From assembly GCA_947446935.1 (NCBI GenBank), contig CANFIV010000003.1, forward strand, positions 1 to 17,791: 17,791 nucleotides of DNA, written 5' to 3'. This DNA comes from Sphingomonadaceae bacterium. Its GTDB lineage: Bacteria; Pseudomonadota; Alphaproteobacteria; Sphingomonadales; Sphingomonadaceae. Under the pieces are notes generated by a model, which saw only the letters and a list, made by a program, of their open reading frames with translations, was not told the origin of the DNA and made no database searches. Numbering within the stretch: position 1 is the first letter of the stretch; every line of letters begins with the position of its first letter. Positions 8,045-14,634 of this stretch are shown here, piece by piece. Both the position numbers and the translations under genes were made by a program.

Positions 8045-8907
8045 CGGGCAGACCTCTGCGGGTTGAGGCTGCCAGTTCCTTAAGGCAGCGCTATCGTGAG
8101 GACGGTGTGGTGTACCTGCCCAAGGTCCTCGACGCTGAAGCGCTTGAACTGGCCCGCCAAGGCTTCGACTGGAGCGTAGCCAACCCCAGCCCGGCGGCGC
8201 AGCACCTGTTCCCCGGGAACGACACGCTGTTCTATCAGGATCTGTTCAATACGCTGAGCTGGCAGCAGTATGCACCGTTGTTGAAGCAGGCCGATCTGGG
8301 CGGCCTGATGGCGCGTTTGTGGGGCAGCGACAACGTCTGGTTCTTTTTTGAACAGATCTTTCAGAAGAAAGGCGCGAGCCGCCGTACGCCCTGGCATCAG
8401 GACACGTCCTACTTTCCGGTGGACGGGGCAGACATGTCGGTGATGTGGATCAGCCTCGATTCTGTGCCCTTGTCGCAGGCGTTGGAGTTCGTGCGCGGAT
8501 CGCACCGGAGCACGCTGTTCAACGGATCGGCTTTCACGGGCGAGGATGATACCGCGCCGCTCTACGATGCCGCCGATATGCCGCGGCTTCCCGATGTGGA
8601 GGCGAACCGGGATCAGTTTGACATAGTGTCCTGGCCGATCGAGCCGGGCGACGTGCTCATTTTTCACCCGAGCACGCTGCACGGCGGTGGGCACACCGAG
8701 GCGGGCGGCGAGCGGCGCACTATCTCGCTGCGGTTTTTCGGCGACGACTGCAACTTCGTGCAGCGTCCAGGCGTGAGCAAGGACTCTGCCGTTGGCTTCA
8801 ATCGCAACGAGACGGGATCACGTGATGTTTCCGAGTTTTATGAGGGGCTGGTTCCGGGCGATAAATTCCGCCACCCTGATTTTCTGAAGCTCTATCCGGA
8901 CGGTTGA
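8041..8907 (+). CDS. Phytanoyl-CoA dioxygenase (PhyH) family Fe(II)/2-oxoglutarate oxygenase
   Basis: A 288-residue PhyH-family oxygenase. The iron-binding facial triad is visible: H119-x-D121 in TPWHQDTSYFP and the distal H214 in STLHGGGH, with Arg225/226 as the likely 2-oxoglutarate anchor (GERRTISLRFFG). ALEFVRGSHR (147-156) is the conserved family turn. Members hydroxylate acyl-CoAs, amino acids or small natural products using O2 and 2-oxoglutarate, releasing succinate and CO2. The start codon overlaps the ThuA-like stop (ATGA). In this operon it would provide a second oxidative step after the Rieske enzyme. The crotonase that follows makes a CoA-linked substrate plausible, but this is inference. 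Confidence 0.9.
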   Translation: MTGRPLRVEAASSLRQRYREDGVVYLPKVLDAEALELARQGFDWSVANPSPAAQHLFPGNDTLFYQDLFNTLSWQQYAPLLKQADLGGLMARLWGSDNVWFFFEQIFQKKGASRRTPWHQDTSYFPVDGADMSVMWISLDSVPLSQALEFVRGSHRSTLFNGSAFTGEDDTAPLYDAADMPRLPDVEANRDQFDIVSWPIEPGDVLIFHPSTLHGGGHTEAGGERRTISLRFFGDDCNFVQRPGVSKDSAVGFNRNETGSRDVSEFYEGLVPGDKFRHPDFLKLYPDG

Positions 8908-8975
8908 TCCGCGCAGCGAGCGGAGAAGGCCCCCGATCCATCGGCGGCGCATGCTTGGAAAAGGGGAACGTGATC

Positions 8976-9848
8976 ATGAGCCAGCCGCAGCCGTTCGAGG
9001 AGATCCGCTACGACAAGCCAGCGGAGCGCGTTGCCCGCATCACCCTCGCGCGGCCGGAAAAGCACAACGGCCAGACAACGCGGATGCTCTATGAAATCAA
9101 TGACGCGCTCGACATGGCGATGGATGATGATGACGTGCACGTGGTGGTCGTGGCGGCCGACGGCAAGAACTTCTCCTCGGGGCACGATCTAAATGACCGA
9201 ACGAAGATCGGCGAGTTGCGACCGCCGATCCTGGGTTTTGGCGGATATGGCCACGCCGGCCCGCAAGGCCACATGGCCCGCGAGCAAGAGATCTACCTCG
9301 GCTTCTGCTGGCGCTGGCGCAACCTGCCCAAGCCGATCATCGTGCAGGTGCAGGGCAAGGCGATTGCCGGCGGGCTCATGCTGGTCTGGCCGTTCGACAT
9401 CATCATCGCCAGCGATGACGCAGAGTTCTCCGACCCGGTGGTGGCCTTCGGCATGAACGGCCACGAATTCTTCGTGCATGCCTTCGAAGTGGGCCACCGC
9501 AAGGCCAAGCAGATGCTCTTCACCGGCGAGCCGATCGGTGCGGCCGAGGCCAAGACGCTCGGCATGGTCAACGAAGTGGTGCCGCGCGAGGAACTGGAAG
9601 CCTTCACTCTGGCCATGGCCGAAAAGATCGCCTCGCGGCCGATGATCGGGCTCAAGACGGCCAAGATGAGCGTCAACCAATCGATGGACGCGCAGGGGAT
9701 GTGGAACGCGATCCAGTCGGCGTTCAACCTCCACCAGTTCGGCCATGCCAACAATCGGGTGATCCATGGCCAGATGATCGATCCGGCAGGTCTGGAGACA
9801 ATCAAGCGCGAGGCGAGGGCCAGCAAGGAACGCAGCGGAAAAAGCTGA
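8976..9848 (+). CDS. Crotonase-superfamily protein (enoyl-CoA hydratase/isomerase-like) lacking both hydratase glutamates
   Basis: A 290-residue crotonase. The CoA-binding and oxyanion-hole elements are present: GKNFSSGHDL (63-72) and GKAIAGG (127-133), followed by FDIIIASDDAEFSDP (140-154). Aligned by eye to rat mitochondrial enoyl-CoA hydratase, Glu144 corresponds to M135 and Glu164 to V155, so ordinary hydration of enoyl-CoA is unlikely. D153 of SDP or other residues may serve instead, as in divergent crotonases doing isomerisation, hydrolysis, dehalogenation or C-C bond cleavage. An aromatic insertion (LGFGGYGHAG, CWRWRNLP) precedes the second motif. I chose ATG 8976, with AAGGGGA about 9 bp upstream; a GTG sits two codons earlier. 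The gap to the PhyH gene is 68 bp. Confidence 0.88.
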   Translation: MSQPQPFEEIRYDKPAERVARITLARPEKHNGQTTRMLYEINDALDMAMDDDDVHVVVVAADGKNFSSGHDLNDRTKIGELRPPILGFGGYGHAGPQGHMAREQEIYLGFCWRWRNLPKPIIVQVQGKAIAGGLMLVWPFDIIIASDDAEFSDPVVAFGMNGHEFFVHAFEVGHRKAKQMLFTGEPIGAAEAKTLGMVNEVVPREELEAFTLAMAEKIASRPMIGLKTAKMSVNQSMDAQGMWNAIQSAFNLHQFGHANNRVIHGQMIDPAGLETIKREARASKERSGKS

Positions 9849-9937
9849 TGCAGCGGCTGCGCACCTGCGTGCCTGTTGCCACGACGTGCAATTCCTGAAA
9901 TCTGTCGGGCACAGGCTTGGGAAGAGGACAAGGCCCG

Positions 9938-10636
9938 ATGATCGAACTGCTCACCGCGCCCACGCCCAATGGCTGGAAGATCTCGATCATGCTGGAGGAA
10001 TGCGGCCTGCCCTACCGGGTCCGCTGGGTCGACCTTGGCAAGGGCGAGCAGTTCGCTCCGGACTTTCTGGCCTTGAGCCCCAACAACCGCATTCCGGCGA
10101 TCGTGGACTTTGCTCCAGCCGATGGCGGCGAACCGGTTCCGGTCTTCGAAACGGGTGCGATCTTGTTCTATCTGGCGGAGAAGACAGGCCAGTTCCTGCC
10201 CGGCGATCTGCGCGGCCGCAAGCAAGTGATGGAATGGCTGTTTTGGCAAGTCGGCGGGCTCGGGCCGATGCTGGGCCAGCATGGCCATTTCAAGCTCTAC
10301 GCGCCGGACCGGATCGCCTATGCCACCGATCGCTATCGCGCCGAGGCGCTGCGGCTCTACGGCGTGCTCGATCGGCAACTGGCCAACTCGCCCTATGTGG
10401 CGGGGGAGAGCTATTCGATCGCGGACATGGCCTGCTTCCCGTGGGTGCGGACGTGGAAGGCGCAGGACATTCCGCTGGGCGATTTCCCCGCGGTGCGCGG
10501 CTGGTACGATCAGCTCAAGCAACGACCCGCGCTGCGCCGGGGCGTCGAACTTGGCAGCGAGCGGATCAACAAACGACCGCAGGACAGCGCCGAGGCGCGC
10601 CGTATCCTGTTCGGCATCAAGGAGCAGGACTTGTGA
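9938..10636 (+). CDS. yfcG: YfcG-like (nu-class) glutathione S-transferase / GSH-dependent disulfide reductase
   Basis: A 232-residue GST that closely follows E. coli YfcG as I remember it: APTPNGWKI at 7-15 (T9 and N11 are the glutathione-contact residues of this class), VDLGKGEQFAPDFL, SPNNRIPAIVD (cis-Pro), the glutathione-binding ETGAILFYLAEKTG at 71-84, and LFWQVGGLGPMLGQ at 101-114. YfcG and YghU bind two GSH and show disulfide-bond oxidoreductase activity. ATG 9938 was chosen with GAGGA upstream. It is 89 bp after the crotonase gene. Its stop overlaps the next gene's GTG start (GTGA). In a catabolic cluster it may regenerate or remove glutathione from an adduct, but housekeeping redox functions are equally consistent. 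Confidence 0.9.
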   Translation: MIELLTAPTPNGWKISIMLEECGLPYRVRWVDLGKGEQFAPDFLALSPNNRIPAIVDFAPADGGEPVPVFETGAILFYLAEKTGQFLPGDLRGRKQVMEWLFWQVGGLGPMLGQHGHFKLYAPDRIAYATDRYRAEALRLYGVLDRQLANSPYVAGESYSIADMACFPWVRTWKAQDIPLGDFPAVRGWYDQLKQRPALRRGVELGSERINKRPQDSAEARRILFGIKEQDL

Positions 10637-11241
10637 GCAGCAGCGTCGAATTCTTCTTCGATCTTTCCTCGCCGTGGACCCGGATCGCTTTTGCAAACTT
10701 GCGCAAGGCGATTGAGGGCAAGGACATCACCATCACGTGGAGGCCGTTCCTCGTTGGCGGTGTGTTCAACGCGGTGAACGAAAGCGTCTACGAAAGCCGC
10801 AAGGACCCGGACAACCCCAAGTTCCGGCTGAACTTCGTGTGGCTCAAGGAATGGGCAAGGCTTGCCGGGGTGGCGATGAACTTTCCATCGGTCCATCATC
10901 CGGTAAAGTCGGTGAATGCCATGCGCTTCTGCTGCGCGCTGGAAGATGATCAGGACGCTCTGGTCCGCTTCAGCGAGGCAGCGTTCGAGGCCTACTTTGG
11001 CGACGCGCGCAACATCGACGACCCTGATGTGCTGGAAGAGATCGCCACGGCCTGCGGGCTCGATGGCCCTGCGCTGCGTGCAGCGGCAACGGGCGAGGCG
11101 TGCAAGCAGCGTCTGCGCCAGAACACGCAGGAAGCGATCGATCGCGGGGCGTTCGGCTCTCCCACGATCTTTATCGACCGCACCTTCATGTATTTCGGCA
11201 ACGATCAGCTTCCGCTGGTTCTGCAGCGCCTGGATTTGTGA
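10633..11241 (+). CDS. DsbA-fold 2-hydroxychromene-2-carboxylate isomerase-like protein (kappa-class GST relative)
   Basis: A 202-residue protein starting at GTG 10633, which overlaps the previous stop and has AAGGAG about 8 bp upstream. VEFFFDLSSPWT (5-16) matches the YFDF.SPY motif in which the Ser before Pro (S13) activates glutathione. Further family signs are WRPFLVGGVF (36-45), HPVKSVNAMR (89-98) and the C-terminal GAFGSPTIFIDRTFMYFGND (172-191), with cis-Pro P177 of the thioredoxin fold. NahD-type members use GSH to isomerise 2-hydroxychromene-2-carboxylate in naphthalene catabolism; other members do other GSH-dependent cis-trans isomerisations. The coupled yfcG-like gene supports a shared glutathione step. 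It is the last gene of the operon. Confidence 0.88.
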   Translation: MSSSVEFFFDLSSPWTRIAFANLRKAIEGKDITITWRPFLVGGVFNAVNESVYESRKDPDNPKFRLNFVWLKEWARLAGVAMNFPSVHHPVKSVNAMRFCCALEDDQDALVRFSEAAFEAYFGDARNIDDPDVLEEIATACGLDGPALRAAATGEACKQRLRQNTQEAIDRGAFGSPTIFIDRTFMYFGNDQLPLVLQRLDL

Positions 11242-11270
11242 GCTGGCGGCCTTGCTTGGTTGCTTGCAGG

Positions 11271-11284
11271 CTTCATCGCTGAAG
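11271..11284 (+). terminator. Weak hairpin after the catabolic operon
   Basis: CTTCA (11271-11275) and TGAAG (11280-11284) form a 5-bp stem with a TCGC loop, 30 bp after the last stop codon of the operon. It is not followed by a clear T-run, so intrinsic termination is doubtful. A partial direct repeat of CTTGCAG flanks the stem (one copy just before it, one just after). Confidence 0.2.
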
Positions 11285-11385
11285 TCTTGCAGCCTCCTCG
11301 ATCAATTGCGCGCGGATGCGGCGCTTGCCGATGCCACCACCGTGCCTGCGCCCCGGCACCCGTCTTTATCGACCTGCGATCTTTT

Positions 11386-11425
11386 CTGACGATATTTCGT
11401 CATATTTTAGTCATGGAACTGGCGG
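11386..11425 (+). promoter_or_regulatory. Pho-box-like direct repeats upstream of the phosphate module
   Basis: Seven-base units spaced by four bases occur in phase: CTGACGA (11386-11392), TCGTCAT (11397-11403), TAGTCAT (11408-11414) and a weaker CTGGCGG (11419-11425). The central two units with an ATTT spacer match the 7-4-7 arrangement of PhoB boxes (consensus unit CTGTCAT), each at 5 of 7 positions. The first two units also make a perfect inverted repeat, TGACGA-TATT-TCGTCA. The position, 60-90 bp ahead of the Nudix-DUF47 and Pit genes, fits phosphate-starvation control. No good -10 hexamer is obvious downstream. Confidence 0.5.
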
Positions 11426-11491
11426 AGTCGGCCAAGCGATGGTCTAGAGGGGAACCTTTCAGGACGTCGGACCATCAGACAGATCGCTGCC

Positions 11492-12598
11492 TTGCCCTAC
11501 CGCTTCGAAGGCGTATCAGCTGATGCGCAAGTGCGGCTCATGCTCGTCACGTCGCGCGAGACCAAGCGGTGGGTCATTCCCAAAGGCAATTTCGGTGCCT
11601 CGATCCTGCCACATATCGCCGCTGCGCGGGAAGCCGAAGAGGAGGCCGGTGTAACCGGTTCCGCATGTCCAACGCCGCTCGGCAGCTACCGTTATCGCAA
11701 GCGCCGCGGCAACGGTGCCTCGTTGATGGTCGATGTAGACGTTTTTCCTCTGGCGGTTACGCGCGAATTGCCGGCATGGAAGGAACAGCACCAGCGTGAA
11801 CGGCGCTGGTTCACACTTGATGAAGCGGCAGAAGCAGTCGATGAACCCGATTTGCGCGACCTCATCCGGTCTTTTGTCGCGTCCGAATTCAAGGCAGCAG
11901 CCCGGCGAACAAGTGTGCTAGGCGTCGTTGCTCAACATACGTGGATTGGATCGATGTTCGCCTGGTTTCAACGCCTGCTGCCCCAGACAGGCAACTTCTT
12001 CGACATGTTCGAGGCCCATGCCACTACCGTGCTCGCTGCATCCGATGCGATGGCGCGGCTGCTTGAGGAAGGGGCGTCGAGCAGCGACCATATCCGCGAA
12101 ATCAACGAGCGTGAGAACGATGCCGACGAGATCACCCGCCGGGTGCTGCAGACCGTCCGCAAGACGTTTCTCACACCCTTCGACCGCGGTGCAATCACCA
12201 GCCTGATCGGCGCGATGGACGATACGATCGACGAGATGCAGGCCGCTGCCAACGCAATTGGTATTTATGAGGTCAAAACATTCGCGCCCGAAATGCGCGA
12301 CATGGCCGCCATAATTGTGGATGCCGCGCGGGTGATGGCCGAGGCTGTGCCGCTCTTGCGCGATGTGGGGCGCAACGGCGGTCGTTTGCACGAATTGACC
12401 GAGCGGTTGGTTCGGATGGAATCGCACGCCGACGAGATCCATGCGAACGGGCTCAAGCGGGCGCTGCGCGATCATGGCGCGGGCGATACACTGCGATTTG
12501 TGGTCGAGCGCGAGGTCTACAAGCACCTTGAACGCATTGTCGATGCCTTTGAGGATGCCGCCAACGAGATCGACGGCATCGTCATCGACCATTCCTGA
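11492..12598 (+). CDS. Nudix hydrolase fused to a DUF47/PhoU-like domain
   Basis: One uninterrupted 368-residue frame with two domains. Residues 1-130 are a Nudix hydrolase: RWVIPKG at 26-32 and the box ending REAEEEAGV (46-54). The usual box Glu eight before the Arg is Ile, as I recall for the alphaproteobacterial PKG...PH.AAAREA type resembling diphosphoinositol-polyphosphate/Ap(n)A hydrolases. Residues 155-368 are a DUF47 domain: MFAWFQRLLPQTGNFFDMFE, then acidic PhoU-like helices (ERENDADEITRRV, MDDTIDEMQ, RMESHADEIHANG, FEDAANEIDGI). DUF47 proteins normally stand alone beside Pit permeases and regulate them. The start is uncertain: TTG 11492 is the only common start codon before the domain but has no RBS, while ATC 11474 has AGGA 9 bp upstream and gives the family-like RQIAALPYRF. 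Met155 (ATG 11954) could start a separate DUF47 product. The gene lies 13 bp before the Pit gene. Confidence 0.82.
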   Translation: MPYRFEGVSADAQVRLMLVTSRETKRWVIPKGNFGASILPHIAAAREAEEEAGVTGSACPTPLGSYRYRKRRGNGASLMVDVDVFPLAVTRELPAWKEQHQRERRWFTLDEAAEAVDEPDLRDLIRSFVASEFKAAARRTSVLGVVAQHTWIGSMFAWFQRLLPQTGNFFDMFEAHATTVLAASDAMARLLEEGASSSDHIREINERENDADEITRRVLQTVRKTFLTPFDRGAITSLIGAMDDTIDEMQAAANAIGIYEVKTFAPEMRDMAAIIVDAARVMAEAVPLLRDVGRNGGRLHELTERLVRMESHADEIHANGLKRALRDHGAGDTLRFVVEREVYKHLERIVDAFEDAANEIDGIVIDHS

Positions 12599-12611
12599 CG
12601 GGGCCAGGGTC

Positions 12612-13625
12612 ATGCATCAGCTTGCCTTCCCGCTTCTCGTCGGACTGATCGTCATCGCGCTGGCGTTTGACTACCTCAACGGCCTGCACGACGCTGCCAA
12701 TTCGATCGCCACTGTCGTTGCGACCCGTCTGCTCACACCCGTTCAGGCCGTGGCTTTCGCCGCAGTATTCAATTTCGCCGCCTATTTCCTGACGGTCGCA
12801 TTTCCCAGCCTGCAAGCTGTTGCAACCACGATCGGCAAAGGGTTGATCGACAAGGATCTGGTGACCCCGGGCGTGGTATTCGGTGCGCTGATCGGGGCCA
12901 GCTTCTGGAACATCGTCACCTGGCTGAAGGGTATCCCCTCGTCGAGCAGTCATGCGCTCGTGGGCGGACTGATCGGCTCGGGCGTCGCGCATGCGGGGCT
13001 TTCGGGCGTCCAGTGGGCAGGCCTCAACAAGACGTTGATTGCCATCGTACTCTCGCCCACCATCGGCATGATGCTGGCGATGCTGGTGATGCTGATCAGC
13101 AGTTGGGCTTTGCACTGTTCCACCGCGCGTGAGGCCGAGACGCGCTTTCGCATGCTTCACCTGATCTCGTCCGCCGCCTATTCGCTCAGCCACGGCCTGA
13201 ACGACGCGCAGAAGACCATGGGGATCATCACGGTCCTGCTCTACTCCACCGGTCGATTGACCGGCGCTTTCGAGGTGCCGCATTGGGTGGCGATCAGTTG
13301 CTATGTCGCCATCAGCCTCGGCACGCTGACCGGCGGATGGAAAATCATCGAGACGATGGGCGGTCGGATCACCAAACTCTCCCAGCATCAGGGATTCAGC
13401 GCGTCTCTGGCGGGATCGATCGTGCTGTTCGGCGCGTCGGCGCTGGGCGTGCCGGTTTCCACCACGCACACCATCACCGGCGCGATCATCGGCGCAGGTA
13501 CGGCCCGCCGCGCCTCTGCCGTGCGTTGGGGCGTGGCGCGCGGCGTGGTTGTCGCGTGGATCATCACGATCCCCGCCTCCGCAGCGGTGGGGGCGCTGTT
13601 CTATGGCGTCACCACGCTCTTTTGA
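12612..13625 (+). CDS. pit: Pit-family low-affinity inorganic phosphate transporter
   Basis: A 337-residue inner-membrane permease with the internal duplication of the PiT family. The signature appears twice: DYLNGLHDAANSIATVVATR (20-39) and SLSHGLNDAQKTMGII (191-206). The re-entrant serine-rich loops are also paired: PSSSSHALVGGLIG (109-122) and PVSTTHTITGAIIGAG (281-296). The family couples metal-phosphate uptake to protons or sodium. ATG 12612 follows an AGGG-type RBS and lies 13 bp after the Nudix-DUF47 stop, so they form one operon. Upstream Pho-box-like repeats suggest control by phosphate. The length is that of the short PiT class without a long central loop. Confidence 0.95.
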   Translation: MHQLAFPLLVGLIVIALAFDYLNGLHDAANSIATVVATRLLTPVQAVAFAAVFNFAAYFLTVAFPSLQAVATTIGKGLIDKDLVTPGVVFGALIGASFWNIVTWLKGIPSSSSHALVGGLIGSGVAHAGLSGVQWAGLNKTLIAIVLSPTIGMMLAMLVMLISSWALHCSTAREAETRFRMLHLISSAAYSLSHGLNDAQKTMGIITVLLYSTGRLTGAFEVPHWVAISCYVAISLGTLTGGWKIIETMGGRITKLSQHQGFSASLAGSIVLFGASALGVPVSTTHTITGAIIGAGTARRASAVRWGVARGVVVAWIITIPASAAVGALFYGVTTLF

Positions 13626-13752
13626 CTATGCCGGGCCGAGATTGCGCCTGATCCCGCTGGTCCCCGGCTCATTCCCGTTTGATCAGAAATTGCGCTTTGC
13701 TCATGCCGGCCTCACAACCGCGTACTCGATGAGCAGGATCAGAGACGAGTGC

Positions 13753-13768
13753 CACCGGCAGGCCGGTG
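13753..13768. terminator. Inverted repeat between convergent pit and pentapeptide genes
   Basis: CACCGG (13753-13758) and CCGGTG (13763-13768) form a 6-bp GC-rich stem with a CAGG loop in the 181-bp space between two convergent genes. The position fits a bidirectional terminator, but neither side has a T-tract, so the call rests on position and stem only. Nothing else gene-like was found in 13626-13806. Confidence 0.3.
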
Positions 13769-13806
13769 TTCACTGACCGTCGGCAAAGATGGCCGAGGCT
13801 GAGAAT

Positions 13807-14496
13807 TCAGCGGACGTTGAGCCCGAGTTCACCAAGGAGCTGACCGGCCTGCTCACGCGAGATGGTTGCACCCCGAAAGAGCGCCGCATCGACGAGACGG
13901 AGCCCACCAAGGTCCGCGCCGCGCAAGTCCGCGCCCTCGAAACGTGAGCCTGTGACCATCGCGTCCCGCAAGCTGCAATCCTCGAACACCGTCATGCGAA
14001 AATCGCTCTTGCGCAAATCCGCACCCGAGAAATCAACGCGGCGCAGGGATTCCTTGCGAAACGAGAAGCCGGGCAGCTTGGCGCTGACCAGCAGGACTTC
14101 CTCGAAGTGGATGTGCATGGCGCGCGCTTCGGTGAAATCGGCGCCAGTGAGCTTGGAGCCGACGAAGCGGGCCGAGGTCAGGCCCACGCGCCGCATCGAG
14201 CAATTGTTCCAATCGCCACCAGCGAACGCCGCCTCGCTGAGGTCCGAGCCAGCGAAGTCGGCAAAGGGCCCTCGGCAACTTTGCCATACCGTGCCTTCGA
14301 GGCGAGTTCCGGTCAGGTTGCTGCGCTTCAAATTGCAGCGTTCGAACCGCCAGCGGGTAAGATTGAGCCCGGAAAGGTCTGCCTCCTCAAGGTCGCAATC
14401 GACGAGCTCGCGCGGCGCAGGGCCGATCAGGTGTTCGATATCGGTGCGCGACAGGGACCGCCCCGTAGTAGCCTGCGATGCGAAGAGGTCGTCCAT
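13807..14496 (-). CDS. Pentapeptide-repeat protein
   Basis: A 229-residue protein made largely of A(D/N)LxX-type pentapeptides that fold into a right-handed quadrilateral beta helix. Examples are CDLEEADLSGLNL (34-46), CNLKRSNLTGTRLEG, KLTGADFTEA, RVDFSGADLRKSDFR and EGADLRGADLGGLRL. The repeats run from about residue 33 to 205 with a non-repeat start and a short helical C-terminus. Length and the F..C.L pattern are reminiscent of the McbG/Qnr group, some of which protect DNA gyrase as DNA mimics, but sequence alone does not show a gyrase role and most members have unknown function. The RBS before ATG 14494-14496 is weak (GGTCGGG). It lies 138 bp downstream of the M24 gene on the same strand and may have its own promoter there. 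Confidence 0.85.
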   Translation of the reverse strand: MDDLFASQATTGRSLSRTDIEHLIGPAPRELVDCDLEEADLSGLNLTRWRFERCNLKRSNLTGTRLEGTVWQSCRGPFADFAGSDLSEAAFAGGDWNNCSMRRVGLTSARFVGSKLTGADFTEARAMHIHFEEVLLVSAKLPGFSFRKESLRRVDFSGADLRKSDFRMTVFEDCSLRDAMVTGSRFEGADLRGADLGGLRLVDAALFRGATISREQAGQLLGELGLNVR

Positions 14497-14634
14497 TCCC
14501 GACCCGTACCGGGCAACGATCCGGGATCAACTGGAAACGACGTAGCGAGTCTCGCTTGGCTTCATTCCTGTCAGACCACTTCCGCCTTTGCAGCGTATAA
14601 TGCGGCAACGCTTGGCGAGAGCAATAGAGCCGCA

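Noticed and set aside
9886..10632. In-frame upstream extension of the DsbA-fold protein, giving a 451-residue product
   Set aside because: The extension reads the yfcG-like gene in a wrong frame. The GTG at 10633 with AAGGAG and a 4-bp overlap is the natural start.
9293..10696. 467-codon minus-strand frame
   Set aside because: Antisense to the crotonase and yfcG-like genes, both of which have clear motifs; no domain seen in the frame itself.
11260..11523. Small plus-strand ORF of 87 codons before the Nudix gene
   Set aside because: It covers the Pho-box-like repeats, has no domain and overlaps the Nudix frame; the ATG at 11413 within it lies in the repeat itself.
14596..14601. Perfect TATAAT on the plus strand
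   Set aside because: No plus-strand gene follows and no -35 partner is seen. A minus-strand promoter for the pentapeptide gene using nearby TTGCTC and CATTAT is possible but too weak to call.
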